A stretch of DNA of 46,361 nt from NCBI GenBank assembly GCA_013043705.1, contig JABDNS010000077.1:1-46361 (forward strand), written 5' to 3'. Of the stretch, positions 8,659 to 18,192 are shown piece by piece (position 1 is the stretch's first letter; every line of letters starts with the position of its first letter). Below the pieces are notes generated by a model that had not been told where the DNA came from, did not search any database, and saw only the letters and a program-made list of their open reading frames with translations. Source of the stretch: Pseudomonadales bacterium (lineage in GTDB: Bacteria > Pseudomonadota > Gammaproteobacteria > Pseudomonadales > UBA7434). The position numbers were made by a program, and so were the translations under genes.

Positions 8659-10052
8659 CAGTTTTGCCCCCCGCTTGCCAGCGCATTCACCGCCGCCTTA
8701 AACGCGTCGCCGCGCTCTGCAAAGCCGCTGTACATGTCGAAGCTGGCACAGGCAGGCGACAGTAAGACGATATCGCCTGCGCCTGCTACACGGCCGGCTC
8801 TTGCCACCGCGTCTTCCATGCTGTTGGCAAAGTGAATACGCAGCTTGCTGTTATTACTAATGTTGTTACCACTGTTGTTGTCACTGCGGCAAGCCTGTGC
8901 AATAGCTTCGGCACCCTCACCGAGCAACACCAATTCGCACGGTATCGATTCAAGCACTTTTGCGAGCGGAGCAAAATCGGCCGACTTGGTTTGCCCGCCT
9001 GCAATCAACACTATTTTGGCCGATGGCTGTGCGAAACCCTGCAGTGCGGCGATGCAGGCGCCTACATTGGTGGCCTTGGAATCATTAATGAACGCTACGC
9101 CGTCAATGTTGGCCACCAACTCGCAGCGATGCGCGAGACCGGTAAAACTTTTTGCCGCATCAATCGCAGCTTGCAACGCAATTTCAGCGGCATCGGCCAT
9201 TGCCAGTGCCGCCATTACATTTAGCACATTGTGGCGGCCCGGCAAGCGCAACTCATCAACGCCCAGCAACGGAGTAACGCCCCGGCAAATCATTTCGCGG
9301 CCATCGTGAATGGCAACGCAAAAGTCGGCCATGCCGCTAGACTGCCAGCCGAAACTGCGCAGCGCCATGCCGGAGCGCTGCAGCGGCTCGGTGAGCGGGT
9401 CCTGGCGATTGAAAACCGCAACTTCTGTGGCGGCAAACAACGACTGCTTCACGCGGTGATATTCCACCAGCGTTTTGTGTCGATCCATATGGTCAGCCGA
9501 AACATTAAGCAAAGCGGCGGCGGCAAACTTCGCTGGCGCCGCGCGCTCTAGCTGGAAGCTGGAAAGTTCAAGCACATAGCAATCGTGTTTTGCTTCAAGC
9601 AAATCCAGCATCGGTTTACCGAGATTGCCGCCAACACCAACCGATTTTCCTGCGGCGGCAATCATCTGGCCGAGCAAGGTAGTCACCGTGCTCTTGGCAT
9701 TCGAGCCGCTAATGGCGAACACCGGCTCGCTTACCTGCGCCATAAACAGGTCCAGGTCACCGCTAACACGCGCACCGCGCTCGGTGAGTGCAACGATATC
9801 CGGCAAATCCACCGCCAGCCCCGGGCTCAGATAGATATCGCTGGCGTCCGGACAAACATCGACAAGCGCTTGCCCGAAATGGAATTGCACGTCGGGGAAC
9901 TCTTCGCGTAACGATGCCATGTCGGGTATCGACTCGCGGGTATCTCCCGCAACAAACGGCAAACCCATGCGCTGGAAAAAGCGCATGGTCGAGCGGCCGG
10001 TTAGCCCCAGGCCAACGACGACGCGCTTTTTGTCTGATTGAATCAGTTGCAT
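8658..10052 (-). CDS. murD: UDP-N-acetylmuramoyl-L-alanine--D-glutamate ligase
   Basis: MurD adds D-glutamate to UDP-MurNAc-L-Ala. The family start VVVGLGLTGRS is at residues 11-21, and the P-loop GSNAKST is at 116-122. NVSADHMDRH and FINDSKATN belong to the active site. I chose ATG 10052 (464 residues) because MQLIQSDKKR matches the usual MurD N-terminus. An in-frame ATG at 10133, just after mraY, would add 27 residues without a family match. An Asn/Ser-rich insert encoded near 8845-8885 makes the protein slightly longer than usual. Confidence 0.96.
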   Translation of the reverse strand: MQLIQSDKKRVVVGLGLTGRSTMRFFQRMGLPFVAGDTRESIPDMASLREEFPDVQFHFGQALVDVCPDASDIYLSPGLAVDLPDIVALTERGARVSGDLDLFMAQVSEPVFAISGSNAKSTVTTLLGQMIAAAGKSVGVGGNLGKPMLDLLEAKHDCYVLELSSFQLERAAPAKFAAAALLNVSADHMDRHKTLVEYHRVKQSLFAATEVAVFNRQDPLTEPLQRSGMALRSFGWQSSGMADFCVAIHDGREMICRGVTPLLGVDELRLPGRHNVLNVMAALAMADAAEIALQAAIDAAKSFTGLAHRCELVANIDGVAFINDSKATNVGACIAALQGFAQPSAKIVLIAGGQTKSADFAPLAKVLESIPCELVLLGEGAEAIAQACRSDNNSGNNISNNSKLRIHFANSMEDAVARAGRVAGAGDIVLLSPACASFDMYSGFAERGDAFKAAVNALASGGQN

Positions 10053-10135
10053 ACGATCCGCTATTGCAATTGCCGGCTGCACACTTATTGGTGGCCGGAA
10101 AGTTTCATCCTGTACGCGCGCTTGCCAATGCATTG

Positions 10136-11218
10136 CTAGCGCAATTTCAACGTTGCCAGCCCGAACAACACCAGGATCACAGTGATAATCCAGAAACGCA
10201 CAATCACGCGCGGTTCCGGCCAGCCTTTCAGCTCGTAGTGATGGTGCAACGGTGCCATACGAAAAATACGGTTGCCGGTAAGCTTGAACGATGTAACCTG
10301 GATAATGACCGACAGGGTTTCGACAACAAAAATGCCCGACATCACGAAGAACACAATTTCATGGCGAGTAATAATGGCCATTACGCCAAGCGCTGCACCC
10401 AGCGACAGCGCGCCCACGTCGCCCATAAAAACTTGCGCGGGGTAAGTGTTGAACCAAAGAAAGCCAAGCCCGGCGCCACCGAGTGCGGCGCAGTAAACGA
10501 CCAGCTCGCCCGCACCGGGCAGATACGGAATATGCAGGTAGTTGGAAAATTCAACGTGGCCGACAAGATAAGCAATAAGACCGAGCGCAGAACCCACCAG
10601 CACGGTTGGCAAAATGGCCAGGCCGTCTAGCCCGTCGGTAAGGTTTACCGCATTACTGGAGCCCACAACCACAAAGTAACCCAGCACGATGTAGAACCAA
10701 CCCATACCTAAAGCAACGTCCTTGAAAAAAGGTACGATCAGCTGCAGCTCCTGCGGATTGCTAGCGGTCAGGTACAAAAAAGTTACGATCGCAATGGCCG
10801 CAATCGATTGCCAGAAATATTTCCAGCGCGCCTCAAGGCCGCGAGAATTTTTTTCAATAATCTTGCGGTAATCATCAACCCAGCCAATTGCACCAAAACA
10901 AATCGTCGCCGCTAATACGGCTTGCACGTAGCGGTTGGTGATATCGGCCCACAATAAAGTGCTGATGCATATGCTGATTAAAATCAATGCGCCGCCCATG
11001 GTTGGCGTGCCAGCTTTTTCCAGGTGCGACTCGGGCCCGTCATCGCGCACCGTTTGCCCCAATTGTTTGTCTATGAGCCTTTGGATCATTTGCGGGCCAA
11101 ACAACAGCGAAATACCCAGCGCGGTTAACACGCTAAGAATGGCGCGCATCGACAGATACTGCACCACGGCAAAACCACTCACATACTGTTGCAAAAATTC
11201 GGCGAGCCAAATCAACAT
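10136..11218 (-). CDS. mraY: Phospho-MurNAc-pentapeptide translocase MraY
   Basis: MraY moves phospho-MurNAc-pentapeptide onto undecaprenyl phosphate, making lipid I in the inner membrane. The 360-residue polytopic protein carries [12 protein letters not shown] in the first cytoplasmic region, the [10 protein letters not shown] catalytic segment and the HHHYE motif near the C-terminus. The start overlaps the murF stop in ATGTTGA. The length equals that of many gammaproteobacterial homologues. Confidence 0.98.
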   Translation of the reverse strand: MLIWLAEFLQQYVSGFAVVQYLSMRAILSVLTALGISLLFGPQMIQRLIDKQLGQTVRDDGPESHLEKAGTPTMGGALILISICISTLLWADITNRYVQAVLAATICFGAIGWVDDYRKIIEKNSRGLEARWKYFWQSIAAIAIVTFLYLTASNPQELQLIVPFFKDVALGMGWFYIVLGYFVVVGSSNAVNLTDGLDGLAILPTVLVGSALGLIAYLVGHVEFSNYLHIPYLPGAGELVVYCAALGGAGLGFLWFNTYPAQVFMGDVGALSLGAALGVMAIITRHEIVFFVMSGIFVVETLSVIIQVTSFKLTGNRIFRMAPLHHHYELKGWPEPRVIVRFWIITVILVLFGLATLKLR

Positions 11219-12648
11219 GAAGCTGGGCCCCCGCTAACCGGCCGGCACAACAATTCTGCCAATTTATCCATGCCCGCTGCGCGCGAACCTTTCAACAATA
11301 CGGTAGCGGCCGCATATTCCGCACCACCCAAAATATTTGCCAGCGCCTCTATGCTATCGGCCACTTCGCCGCGCTTACCGCCATTGGCTTCGAAGCCCGC
11401 CACGTAGCTTTCTGCAAAGTCGCCGACCGCCAACAGTTGCGTGTAGCCCAACGCAGCAGCGGCGGCACCCACTTCCTGGTGCAACTGCGCAGCGCCATCG
11501 CCAAGCTCGGCCATATCGCCGAACACTGCCACGCGCTCTGCTGGCGCCGCATCGTTGCGCTGCAACGCCTGCAAGTTGGCAACCGTTTCAAGCGCAGCCA
11601 GCATCGATGCGGGGTTGGCGTTATAACTGTCATCGTATAAGTGCAGGTGTGTACACGACTCGCAATATTGCAGCCGGTGCGATTCGGGCGTTACTGCGGC
11701 CAAGCCCTGCTCGATTAACGTGTCATCCAGCCCCATCGACTTGCACAGCGCCACACACGCAACCGCATTAATAATATTGTGCTCGCCAAGCAATGGCAGC
11801 AACACGTCTAGCCGCCAACTGCTCGCCAGGCGCGTACTTTTAATGGTGAAGCGGCTGCCGTTAGGCAATAACTGAATAGAATCGGTAAAAAAATCGGCCT
11901 GCGCATCGCAAAGTGAAAAGCTCCACACACCATCGGCGGATCGCCGCTGGCAAAATCGCTGGTACCAAGCATCGAAGAACCGGTCATCGCGATTCATTAC
12001 CGCAATGCCGTTTTCGGGCAAGCTGTCAAACAGCTCGCCCTTGGTTTTTGCGGTGGTTTCCACGCTGCCAAAACCACCCAGGTGCGCTTCGGAAACATTC
12101 GTTACCAGGCCAATTTCTGGCCGCGCGATTTTCGCGAGATAGGCAATATCGCCAGGCTTGGCCGCACCCATTTCCAGCACCGCCAGGTCGTGGCGCGGCT
12201 CAAGTTCAAGCACAGTTAACGGCAAGCCCAACTCGTTGTTCAGGTTGCCACGGGTGGCGTGAACAACGTAGCGCTGCGACAAAATACTGGCGAGAATATT
12301 CTTGCAGGCGGTTTTTCCCGCGCTACCGGTAATGCCCAATACCTTGCCGGTATACAAATCGCGATTAAAGGACGCCACCGATGCCAGTGAGCGCTCGCAA
12401 TTTGACACTTCAATTTGTGCGAGCGCGCATGTTTGTGCGCGCTCAACCATTGCACCGCAGGCGCCAGCGCGTTTAGCATCTTCAAGGTAGTCGTGACCAT
12501 CCACTTGTTGCCCCTGCAATGCAACAAACAGTTGGCCAGGCTTACAATGCCTGCTGTCGATTCCCACCGAAGTCACCAGCGCGTTTTTACCACGCAACGG
12601 CGCATCGACTGCGCGCGCAATATCGGACAGCTCAACGCCGGGCATCAT
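11212..12648 (-). CDS. murF: UDP-MurNAc-tripeptide D-alanyl-D-alanine ligase
   Basis: MurF attaches D-Ala-D-Ala to the UDP-MurNAc tripeptide, completing the pentapeptide. The product has 478 residues. The N-terminal substrate domain includes [16 protein letters not shown], the P-loop is GSAGKT at about 108-113, and [12 protein letters not shown] belongs to the C-terminal part. The start overlaps murE by four bases (ATGA). A second Met directly follows the first, so the exact start may be one codon later. Confidence 0.97.
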   Translation of the reverse strand: MMPGVELSDIARAVDAPLRGKNALVTSVGIDSRHCKPGQLFVALQGQQVDGHDYLEDAKRAGACGAMVERAQTCALAQIEVSNCERSLASVASFNRDLYTGKVLGITGSAGKTACKNILASILSQRYVVHATRGNLNNELGLPLTVLELEPRHDLAVLEMGAAKPGDIAYLAKIARPEIGLVTNVSEAHLGGFGSVETTAKTKGELFDSLPENGIAVMNRDDRFFDAWYQRFCQRRSADGVWSFSLCDAQADFFTDSIQLLPNGSRFTIKSTRLASSWRLDVLLPLLGEHNIINAVACVALCKSMGLDDTLIEQGLAAVTPESHRLQYCESCTHLHLYDDSYNANPASMLAALETVANLQALQRNDAAPAERVAVFGDMAELGDGAAQLHQEVGAAAAALGYTQLLAVGDFAESYVAGFEANGGKRGEVADSIEALANILGGAEYAAATVLLKGSRAAGMDKLAELLCRPVSGGPASC

Positions 12649-14159
12649 GCAGCGCTCCTCGCCATCAATGCGCGCTGCGCAACCGCGTAGTCATCGAAAG
12701 GCCGCTTCTGCCCACCCTGTTCCTGGAAACGCTCGTGGCCTTTGCCCGCAACCAGCACCACATCACCTTTCGTAGCGCTGTCTATGGCCAGCTTGATCGC
12801 TCGCTCGCGATCCAGCTCCACAACCACGTTCGAATCGGCCGGCATGCCGACACGAATTTGCTCTGCTATTCGCGCGGGTGCTTCGCTGCGTGGGTTATCG
12901 CTGGTGATAACAACCTGGTCCGCCAGCCTGGCAGCCACTTTACCCATTACCGCGCGCTTGCCGGTATCGCGATCGCCGCCAGCTCCAAATACCAGCCGCA
13001 ACAGCCCGCTAACCTGCGGCTTAAGTGCAATCAAGGCGTTCTCGAGCGCATCGGGGGTGTGCGCATAATCAATAAAAACCGCAAAGCCGGCCAGCACGGC
13101 ATCTTCGCCAGGCAGGGAAACGCGCTGCATGCGACCGGGCACATAGGGCAGCTTGCCAGCGCAGTCCAGCAACGCCGATAACGCAAAGCCCTCTGCCTGC
13201 AAAGCCGCTAGCACGGCCAGCATGTTGGCCAGGTTAAATAAGCCGGGAAATTTGCAATACAAGCGTCCTTCGCCGGCCGGTGTGACTACTGTTGCCGATA
13301 TACCTTGCAGGTCCGTTTCAATATCGCGCGCGTACAAATCGGCGCCAGGCTCGCTTAGCGAGTAACTGATCGCCGTAACGCTTTCAGGTAGTGAAGCAAG
13401 TAGCTCGCGTCCAGCTTGATCATCAAGATTGACAACCGCACGTTGCAAGCCAGGCGTTGCAAACAGTTTGCGCTTGGCCAGCGCGTAGCTGTGCATATCC
13501 TTGTGATAGTCGAGGTGATCGCGACTGAGATTGGTAAATATCGCGGTATCGAAACTAATTTCTGCCACCCGCGCCTGCGCCAGTGCATGCGATGACACTT
13601 CCATCGCAACACGCTCGCAATCTGCGTGCAGAAATTCTGCGAGTACCCGCTGCAGCGAAAATACGTCCGGCGTGGTAAAGCCTGTTGCTTCAAGCTGTGC
13701 ACCCGCCTGCGTTACAACACCATAACCAAGCGTGCCCAGCATGCCGCAAGTTTGTTGTAGCTGCGCTACCCAATGGGCATAAAACCAGGCGCAGCTGGTT
13801 TTGCCATTGGTGCCAGTAACGCCCAGCATATGCAATCGCGCACTGGGGTCAGCGTAAAAACTGCGTGCCAGCGCCGGTAACTTTTGCGCCAGCTGCGCAA
13901 CAGCGAGCACCGGCAGCTCAATATCTTCGCCAGGCAGCTGGCTTTGCGCGTCAACAATCACCACTACCGCACCGGCCTGCCTGGCCTGCGCGATAAAAGC
14001 AAGGCCATTTTGCTTTTCGCCCTGCAATGCTACGAATGCATCGCCAGCTTGAACGCGACGACTATCCAGGCACAGGCCGCTAATGCGAAGATTGGCGAGC
14101 GCGTCGGGCATGGCGTCGTCGAAAAGGCTAGAAAGCGGCACTGGCGCGCGCTTAGTCAT
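12645..14159 (-). CDS. murE: UDP-MurNAc-L-Ala-D-Glu--meso-DAP ligase
   Basis: MurE adds the third amino acid of the stem peptide. The P-loop GTNGKTS is at about residues 116-122, ADPSARLH precedes it and NLSRDHLDYH follows. Near residue 420 the motif DNPR is visible; in this family it marks enzymes that use meso-diaminopimelate rather than lysine. The length of 504 residues is normal. The ATG immediately follows the ftsI stop (TAAATG), without overlap. Confidence 0.97.
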   Translation of the reverse strand: MTKRAPVPLSSLFDDAMPDALANLRISGLCLDSRRVQAGDAFVALQGEKQNGLAFIAQARQAGAVVVIVDAQSQLPGEDIELPVLAVAQLAQKLPALARSFYADPSARLHMLGVTGTNGKTSCAWFYAHWVAQLQQTCGMLGTLGYGVVTQAGAQLEATGFTTPDVFSLQRVLAEFLHADCERVAMEVSSHALAQARVAEISFDTAIFTNLSRDHLDYHKDMHSYALAKRKLFATPGLQRAVVNLDDQAGRELLASLPESVTAISYSLSEPGADLYARDIETDLQGISATVVTPAGEGRLYCKFPGLFNLANMLAVLAALQAEGFALSALLDCAGKLPYVPGRMQRVSLPGEDAVLAGFAVFIDYAHTPDALENALIALKPQVSGLLRLVFGAGGDRDTGKRAVMGKVAARLADQVVITSDNPRSEAPARIAEQIRVGMPADSNVVVELDRERAIKLAIDSATKGDVVLVAGKGHERFQEQGGQKRPFDDYAVAQRALMARSAA

Positions 14160-15917
14160 TTAACCGCGCCCCGCATGCTTAACCGGCCTGCTATTGGCCA
14201 GGCGCGTACTAAATAGTTGTCCACCCGCGGTGCGCACTTCTAACTGCTCGGGGCGATCCGGTGTGATGTTGAGCATGCGCGTTGCCGCGTTTGCAATGCC
14301 GGCAAAAACGGGCGCGGCAATTTCACCACCGTAGTACTGCTCGCCTCGCGGGTCATCAATGGTGATAACCACAACGATACGCGGCGCGCTTGCCGGCAGC
14401 ATGCCCGCAAAGGTTGCGCGATAGCGATTGTCTTCGTAGCCACCGCGACCAACGCGGTGCGTGGTGCCGGTTTTTCCGGCCACGCTGTAACCAGGCACTG
14501 CGGCGGCCTGGCCAGTGCCCACGTCTACTACATCAACCATCATGGAGCGCACTTTTTCTGCAATCGCCGCCGACATGACTCGCTCACCGTCTTCAACGCC
14601 TGCGTTGTCGGGTTTTTTTAACAAGGTCACCGAGCGCTTGATGCCATCGGAGGCCAGGATTGCGTAGGCGCGCGCTAGCTGCATGACATTAACCGACAGG
14701 CCATGCCCGAATGACAACGCCGCACGTTGCATCGGCTGCCACTTTCTATGGTGCGGCAAAAACCCAACGCCCTCGCCGGGGAACCCGGTTGCGCAATACT
14801 CGCCAAAACCTACGTCGGCGAAAAGTTCGCGCATCGATTCGGGCGGCACCGCCAAGGCAATTTTTGTTGTGCCCACCTGGCTGGATTTGGACAGCACTTC
14901 GCGAATCGAAAGCCGGCCATAATTTTTTGGATCCACAATAACTTTGTTACCCAGGCGAATTTTGCCCGGCGTGGTATCAATAACGCTGTTGGCGCGAATA
15001 ACCTGTGCCTGCAACGCCGCGGCCAGCGTAAACGGCTTAACGGTTGAACCAGGCTCGAACAAATCCACCAGCGCACGATTGCGTGTGTTCACGGGCAGTA
15101 ACTGTGTTCGATCGTTAACGTTGTAGGAAGGCTGGTTTACCAGCGCCAGCACTTCGCCGGTTTGCGCGTCCAGCACAATCGCCGAGCCGGAGCGCGCCTG
15201 GTGACGATGCACCGCCGTTTTTAGCTCGCGGTAGGTGGCGTATTGCAAATTGATATCAATCGCCAGCTGCAGCTTGGCGCCTTCGTTGGCAGGGCGCAGT
15301 AACTGGATATCGCGAATCGGCTCGCCGATAGCGTTGCGCATAACCTGGCGCTGGCCCGGTTCGCCGCTGAGCATCTCATCGTAGGCAAGCTCAACACCTT
15401 CCTGGCCGCGGTCTTCAATGTCGGTAAAGCCAATCAGGTGCGATGCAAACTCCGCCGCCGGGTAGTAACGCTTGTATTCGCGCTGGGCATGCACGCCAGC
15501 CAGATCCAGGCTAAGCACACGCTGCGCCGTATCAGGATCTACCTGGCGCTTAAGATAAACAAAACCTTTTTTGGAGCGCAGCCGCTTGGCGAGCAGGGCC
15601 TGGTCAATATCCAGGATGCCGGCAAGTTGCTCAACCGCGTGCTGGTTGTATTCGAAAGCACGCGGATTGGCCCAAACGGTTTGCACCGGCGTGCTGTAGG
15701 CCAGTAAGTTGCCGTGACGGTCGACGATTTCACCCCTGCCCGCAGGAATGGTTTCCTTGCGCAGCACGCGCAAATCGCCCTGGTGCTTAATAAACAAATG
15801 GCCTTTATCGCCATCGCTAATTTGCAGGTAGGCAAGGCGAGCAAACAGCGCGAACATCGCCAGTGCCAGCGCGGCCCAAAGCAATTTCACGCGAATATTG
15901 CGCGAGGCGTTAATCAT
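14160..15917 (-). CDS. ftsI: Septal peptidoglycan transpeptidase FtsI (PBP3)
   Basis: FtsI is the class B penicillin-binding protein that cross-links septal peptidoglycan with FtsW. It has one N-terminal membrane span (about 12-32), a pedestal domain with GRGEIVDRHG, and a transpeptidase domain. The active-site serine is in STVK at 291-294 and the KTG triad is at 482-484. The SXN triad reads SSQ at 345-347, with glutamine where the family has asparagine. Length is 585 residues. The ATG overlaps the ftsL stop as ATGA. Confidence 0.97.
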   Translation of the reverse strand: MINASRNIRVKLLWAALALAMFALFARLAYLQISDGDKGHLFIKHQGDLRVLRKETIPAGRGEIVDRHGNLLAYSTPVQTVWANPRAFEYNQHAVEQLAGILDIDQALLAKRLRSKKGFVYLKRQVDPDTAQRVLSLDLAGVHAQREYKRYYPAAEFASHLIGFTDIEDRGQEGVELAYDEMLSGEPGQRQVMRNAIGEPIRDIQLLRPANEGAKLQLAIDINLQYATYRELKTAVHRHQARSGSAIVLDAQTGEVLALVNQPSYNVNDRTQLLPVNTRNRALVDLFEPGSTVKPFTLAAALQAQVIRANSVIDTTPGKIRLGNKVIVDPKNYGRLSIREVLSKSSQVGTTKIALAVPPESMRELFADVGFGEYCATGFPGEGVGFLPHHRKWQPMQRAALSFGHGLSVNVMQLARAYAILASDGIKRSVTLLKKPDNAGVEDGERVMSAAIAEKVRSMMVDVVDVGTGQAAAVPGYSVAGKTGTTHRVGRGGYEDNRYRATFAGMLPASAPRIVVVITIDDPRGEQYYGGEIAAPVFAGIANAATRMLNITPDRPEQLEVRTAGGQLFSTRLANSRPVKHAGRG

Positions 15918-16267
15918 CGCAAGCTGCTCGCCGTTGCCCGGCTGCCAACAAGCTCTTCATCTGAGCTATCAAAACCGAGCGGTGACACAATCACTACCGT
16001 CTGCCCGGCGGGCGGCAAGCGCATATTGAGCTTCTTTTCTGCCTCTGCCTGCACCACCACGGGCGAAGTCCACGAGCTCTTTTCCAACTGCAGCTTGCCA
16101 AAGGTAATTTGCAATTCGGAATAATCGGCGAGCGAGCGCTTCAGCGCTATGAACGACTGGCGATTCATGTAGCCGCTATAGGCAACGGCAATAGCTGAGC
16201 ACAACACGGTGATAGCCAGAAGCACAAGCAGGCCAACACGCTGCTGAGGCGTTAGCGTTATTTTCAT
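15914..16267 (-). CDS. ftsL: Cell division protein FtsL
   Basis: FtsL is a small bitopic divisome protein that pairs with FtsB through a periplasmic coiled coil and activates FtsWI. The 117-residue product has a short cytoplasmic N-terminus, one hydrophobic span at about 13-33, and a helical periplasmic segment ending in the family-like pattern NMRLPPAGQTVVI. Sequence conservation of FtsL is low, so position between rsmH and ftsI carries much of the call. Start is ATG 16267. Confidence 0.93.
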   Translation of the reverse strand: MKITLTPQQRVGLLVLLAITVLCSAIAVAYSGYMNRQSFIALKRSLADYSELQITFGKLQLEKSSWTSPVVVQAEAEKKLNMRLPPAGQTVVIVSPLGFDSSDEELVGSRATASSLR

Positions 16268-16360
16268 TGACGTGCTCTCTCCCCCGAAAGCAACACGATC
16301 TGTTACTAGCCGATTCGCCGCTTAAACTGCACTACTGCAGGCCAAGAACGACACAACCCC
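16268..16360 (-). other. rsmH-ftsL intergenic gap
   Basis: This is a 93-base gap inside an otherwise tightly packed gene string. I see no terminator, no convincing promoter and no small coding frame of its own. It may hold a processing or regulatory signal for ftsL. Confidence 0.4.
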
Positions 16361-17287
16361 CTAAAGCTTTTCAGCCACCCTGAGCACTGCACTGCGCGCC
16401 CGTGGATTCGCAGCCACTTCTTCTTCGCTGGCCCTAATCGCGCGCGACAGGATGCGCATCTTGCGATTAAGCTGCTCGTCGCGCACGGGTACGTGCGCCG
16501 GAACCTTGTCACCTGAAGCCTTGTTACGCATAAAGCGCTTCACCATTCGATCTTCAAGCGAATGAAAACTAATAACTGCCAACCTGCCGCCCGGCGCCAA
16601 CCACTCAAGACAGTGGTTCAAAAAAAGCTCTAACTGTTCCAGCTCGGCGTTGATAAAAATCCGTATGGCCTGGAACGTTCGCGTTGCCTTGTGCTTGTTG
16701 CGCTCGCGCCGAGGCACGGCTTGCTCTACAACCCTGACCAGGTCGGCGGTCTCGAGCAGCGGCGCCAACGCTCGCTGCTCGACAATCGCTCGGGCGATGC
16801 GTCGCGCGTGGCGCTCCTCGCCGTAGCGAAACAACACCCTGGCAATCTCGTCGCTTGCGGCGCTGGCCAACCACTGCGCCGCAGACTGGCCATACCCGGG
16901 ATCCATGCGCATATCGAGCGGGCCATTGCGCATAAAACTGAAACCTCGCTCCGCATCGTCAAGCTGCGGTGATGAAACACCCAGGTCCAGGAATATGCCG
17001 TTTACTTTTCCAAGCCAGCCTCGCTGCGCCACCGCCTGGCCAATTTCCGCAAAAGGCAATTGCTCGCATTGCAAATTCGCATGTTGGGCCTGCATGGCCC
17101 TGGCCACCGCAATGGCCTCGGGATCGCGATCGATAACCAGCAAGCTGCCTTCACTAGCAAGGCGCTGCAGCAACAAGCCGCTGTGCCCACCCCGGCCAAA
17201 AGTACCGTCTATATAGATGCCCGCGCTATCGGTGAACCAAGCATCAAGCACTTCGTCGGGCATGATGGGCTTGTGTGCGCCGGACAC
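16361..17287 (-). CDS. rsmH: 16S rRNA (cytosine(1402)-N(4))-methyltransferase RsmH
   Basis: RsmH (MraW) methylates N4 of C1402 in the decoding centre of 16S rRNA using S-adenosylmethionine. The SAM-binding motif GTFGRGGHS is at about residues 28-36, followed by IDRDPEA, LDLGVSSPQLD and VISFHSLEDR, all typical of the family. I keep the GTG at 17287 (308 residues) because HKPIMPDEV, which begins at residue 6, is conserved at the family N-terminus. The ATG at 17263 would remove it. The Shine-Dalgarno match is weak. Confidence 0.97.
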   Translation of the reverse strand: MSGAHKPIMPDEVLDAWFTDSAGIYIDGTFGRGGHSGLLLQRLASEGSLLVIDRDPEAIAVARAMQAQHANLQCEQLPFAEIGQAVAQRGWLGKVNGIFLDLGVSSPQLDDAERGFSFMRNGPLDMRMDPGYGQSAAQWLASAASDEIARVLFRYGEERHARRIARAIVEQRALAPLLETADLVRVVEQAVPRRERNKHKATRTFQAIRIFINAELEQLELFLNHCLEWLAPGGRLAVISFHSLEDRMVKRFMRNKASGDKVPAHVPVRDEQLNRKMRILSRAIRASEEEVAANPRARSAVLRVAEKL

Positions 17288-17329
17288 AGTATTTACGCTA
17301 CCCGCCGGCCCGGAACGCGGGCCACGCGA

Positions 17330-17791
17330 TTAGATATAGCCAATGTCGTTGACAATCTGGGCGACCAGCTCGCTGTCTTCGATTTCCTGCATGCCCGCCT
17401 CCTGCTCCTTCAGCCAATCGTCTTCGCGCCACAGCTCCAGCTTTCTGCCCAAACCCAGTAACACCGCTTTTTTGTCCAGCTTAATGTGCTCACGCAAATC
17501 TGCCGGCAGTAAAATGCGCCCGCTGGTATCCATATCAACTTCGGTGGCGCGGCTTAACAATAAACGCTGGATACGCGCGGCCTGGCCCGAGTTGTTCAAA
17601 CGCTCCTGGAAGCGCTCCTCTATTTGTTCCCAAACCGGCGTTGGGTAAATGGCGATGCAGCGCGCGCGGTTAATATCGATATTGGCCACCAACTTACCCG
17701 CCGACTCCTGGTACAGCAGTGGGCGATACCGCGCGGGGATAGCCACACGATATTTGCTGTCGACATTGATATGATTGGTGCCTCTAAACAC
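17330..17791 (-). CDS. mraZ: Transcriptional regulator MraZ
   Basis: MraZ is the first gene of the dcw operon and its DNA-binding autoregulator. The 153-residue protein has two AbrB-like halves, recognisable by DSKYRVAIPARYR near residue 11 and DTSGRILLPADLR near residue 87. The start is a GTG (MFRGTNHINVD). An AGGA lies about 13 bases upstream, farther than ideal. Its likely operator, a set of GTGG boxes, is at 17945-17970. Confidence 0.97.
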   Translation of the reverse strand: MFRGTNHINVDSKYRVAIPARYRPLLYQESAGKLVANIDINRARCIAIYPTPVWEQIEERFQERLNNSGQAARIQRLLLSRATEVDMDTSGRILLPADLREHIKLDKKAVLLGLGRKLELWREDDWLKEQEAGMQEIEDSELVAQIVNDIGYI

Positions 17792-17921
17792 GAACTTGTT
17801 TTAATCCTGCAAATTCAACGGTGACTGATTCAGCGACGCATAGTTTGAAAACACGCCAAATCGCGAATGAACGCGGCATTTGGCCGCATTTGCCGGGGCG
17901 GGCCTGGCTGAAAAAACACCT

Positions 17922-17927
17922 AATTTA
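17922..17927 (-). promoter_or_regulatory. Candidate -10 of the mraZ promoter
   Basis: On the minus strand TAAATT lies 17 bases downstream of the first GTGG box, so a -35 would fall on that box. This matches the idea that MraZ competes with RNA polymerase. The -35 itself does not resemble TTGACA, so the assignment is tentative. Confidence 0.3.
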
Positions 17928-17944
17928 CGAAAAATGGGTGAATG

Positions 17945-17970
17945 CCCCACATAGCGCCACATAACTCCAC
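17945..17970 (-). promoter_or_regulatory. MraZ operator: three GTGG boxes at 10-bp spacing
   Basis: Read on the minus strand, GTGGAG, GTGGCG and GTGGGG begin exactly 10 bases apart (plus-strand positions 17965-17970, 17955-17960 and 17945-17950). The two spacers are TTAT and CTAT. Known MraZ operators are short direct GTGG/TGGG repeats repeated every 10 bases upstream of mraZ, and this fits closely. The boxes lie about 155-180 bases upstream of the mraZ GTG. Confidence 0.8.
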
Positions 17971-18192
17971 CGGCGCACTATACGGAGGCGCCTACCTGCA
18001 CGCAAGTGCGGGCGATCACATTTTTCAAATAAATCAGCGACTTAGCGCGGTTCGGCGGGTCTATTCGGAAGCCAATTTCTTGCAGTATTACAGCCTGCTA
18101 AAACCCGTTCTTAAAGTGGATTATCAAGAATATTGGTGGTCGTCACGGGCCTTATATTATTATTTGATTAAAAAATAGCTTTTTTATAGCGT

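Larger units (their letters stand above)
17792..18192. other. Divergent intergenic region mraZ / 18193 gene
   Basis: These 401 bases separate mraZ (minus) from the gene at 18193 (plus). The mraZ-proximal part is the operon leader. The MraZ boxes are at 17945-17970. The last 50 bases before 18193 are AT-rich, with TTGGTG (18133-18138) and TATTAT (18155-18160) spaced 16 bases apart as a possible plus-strand promoter. A 78-codon plus-strand frame (17942-18178) covers the boxes and is probably not a gene. Confidence 0.45.

Noticed and set aside
17942-18178. 78-codon plus-strand frame upstream of the DUF6231-like gene
   Set aside because: It covers the MraZ boxes, lacks a ribosome-binding site and has a biased tyrosine-rich end from AT-rich promoter DNA.
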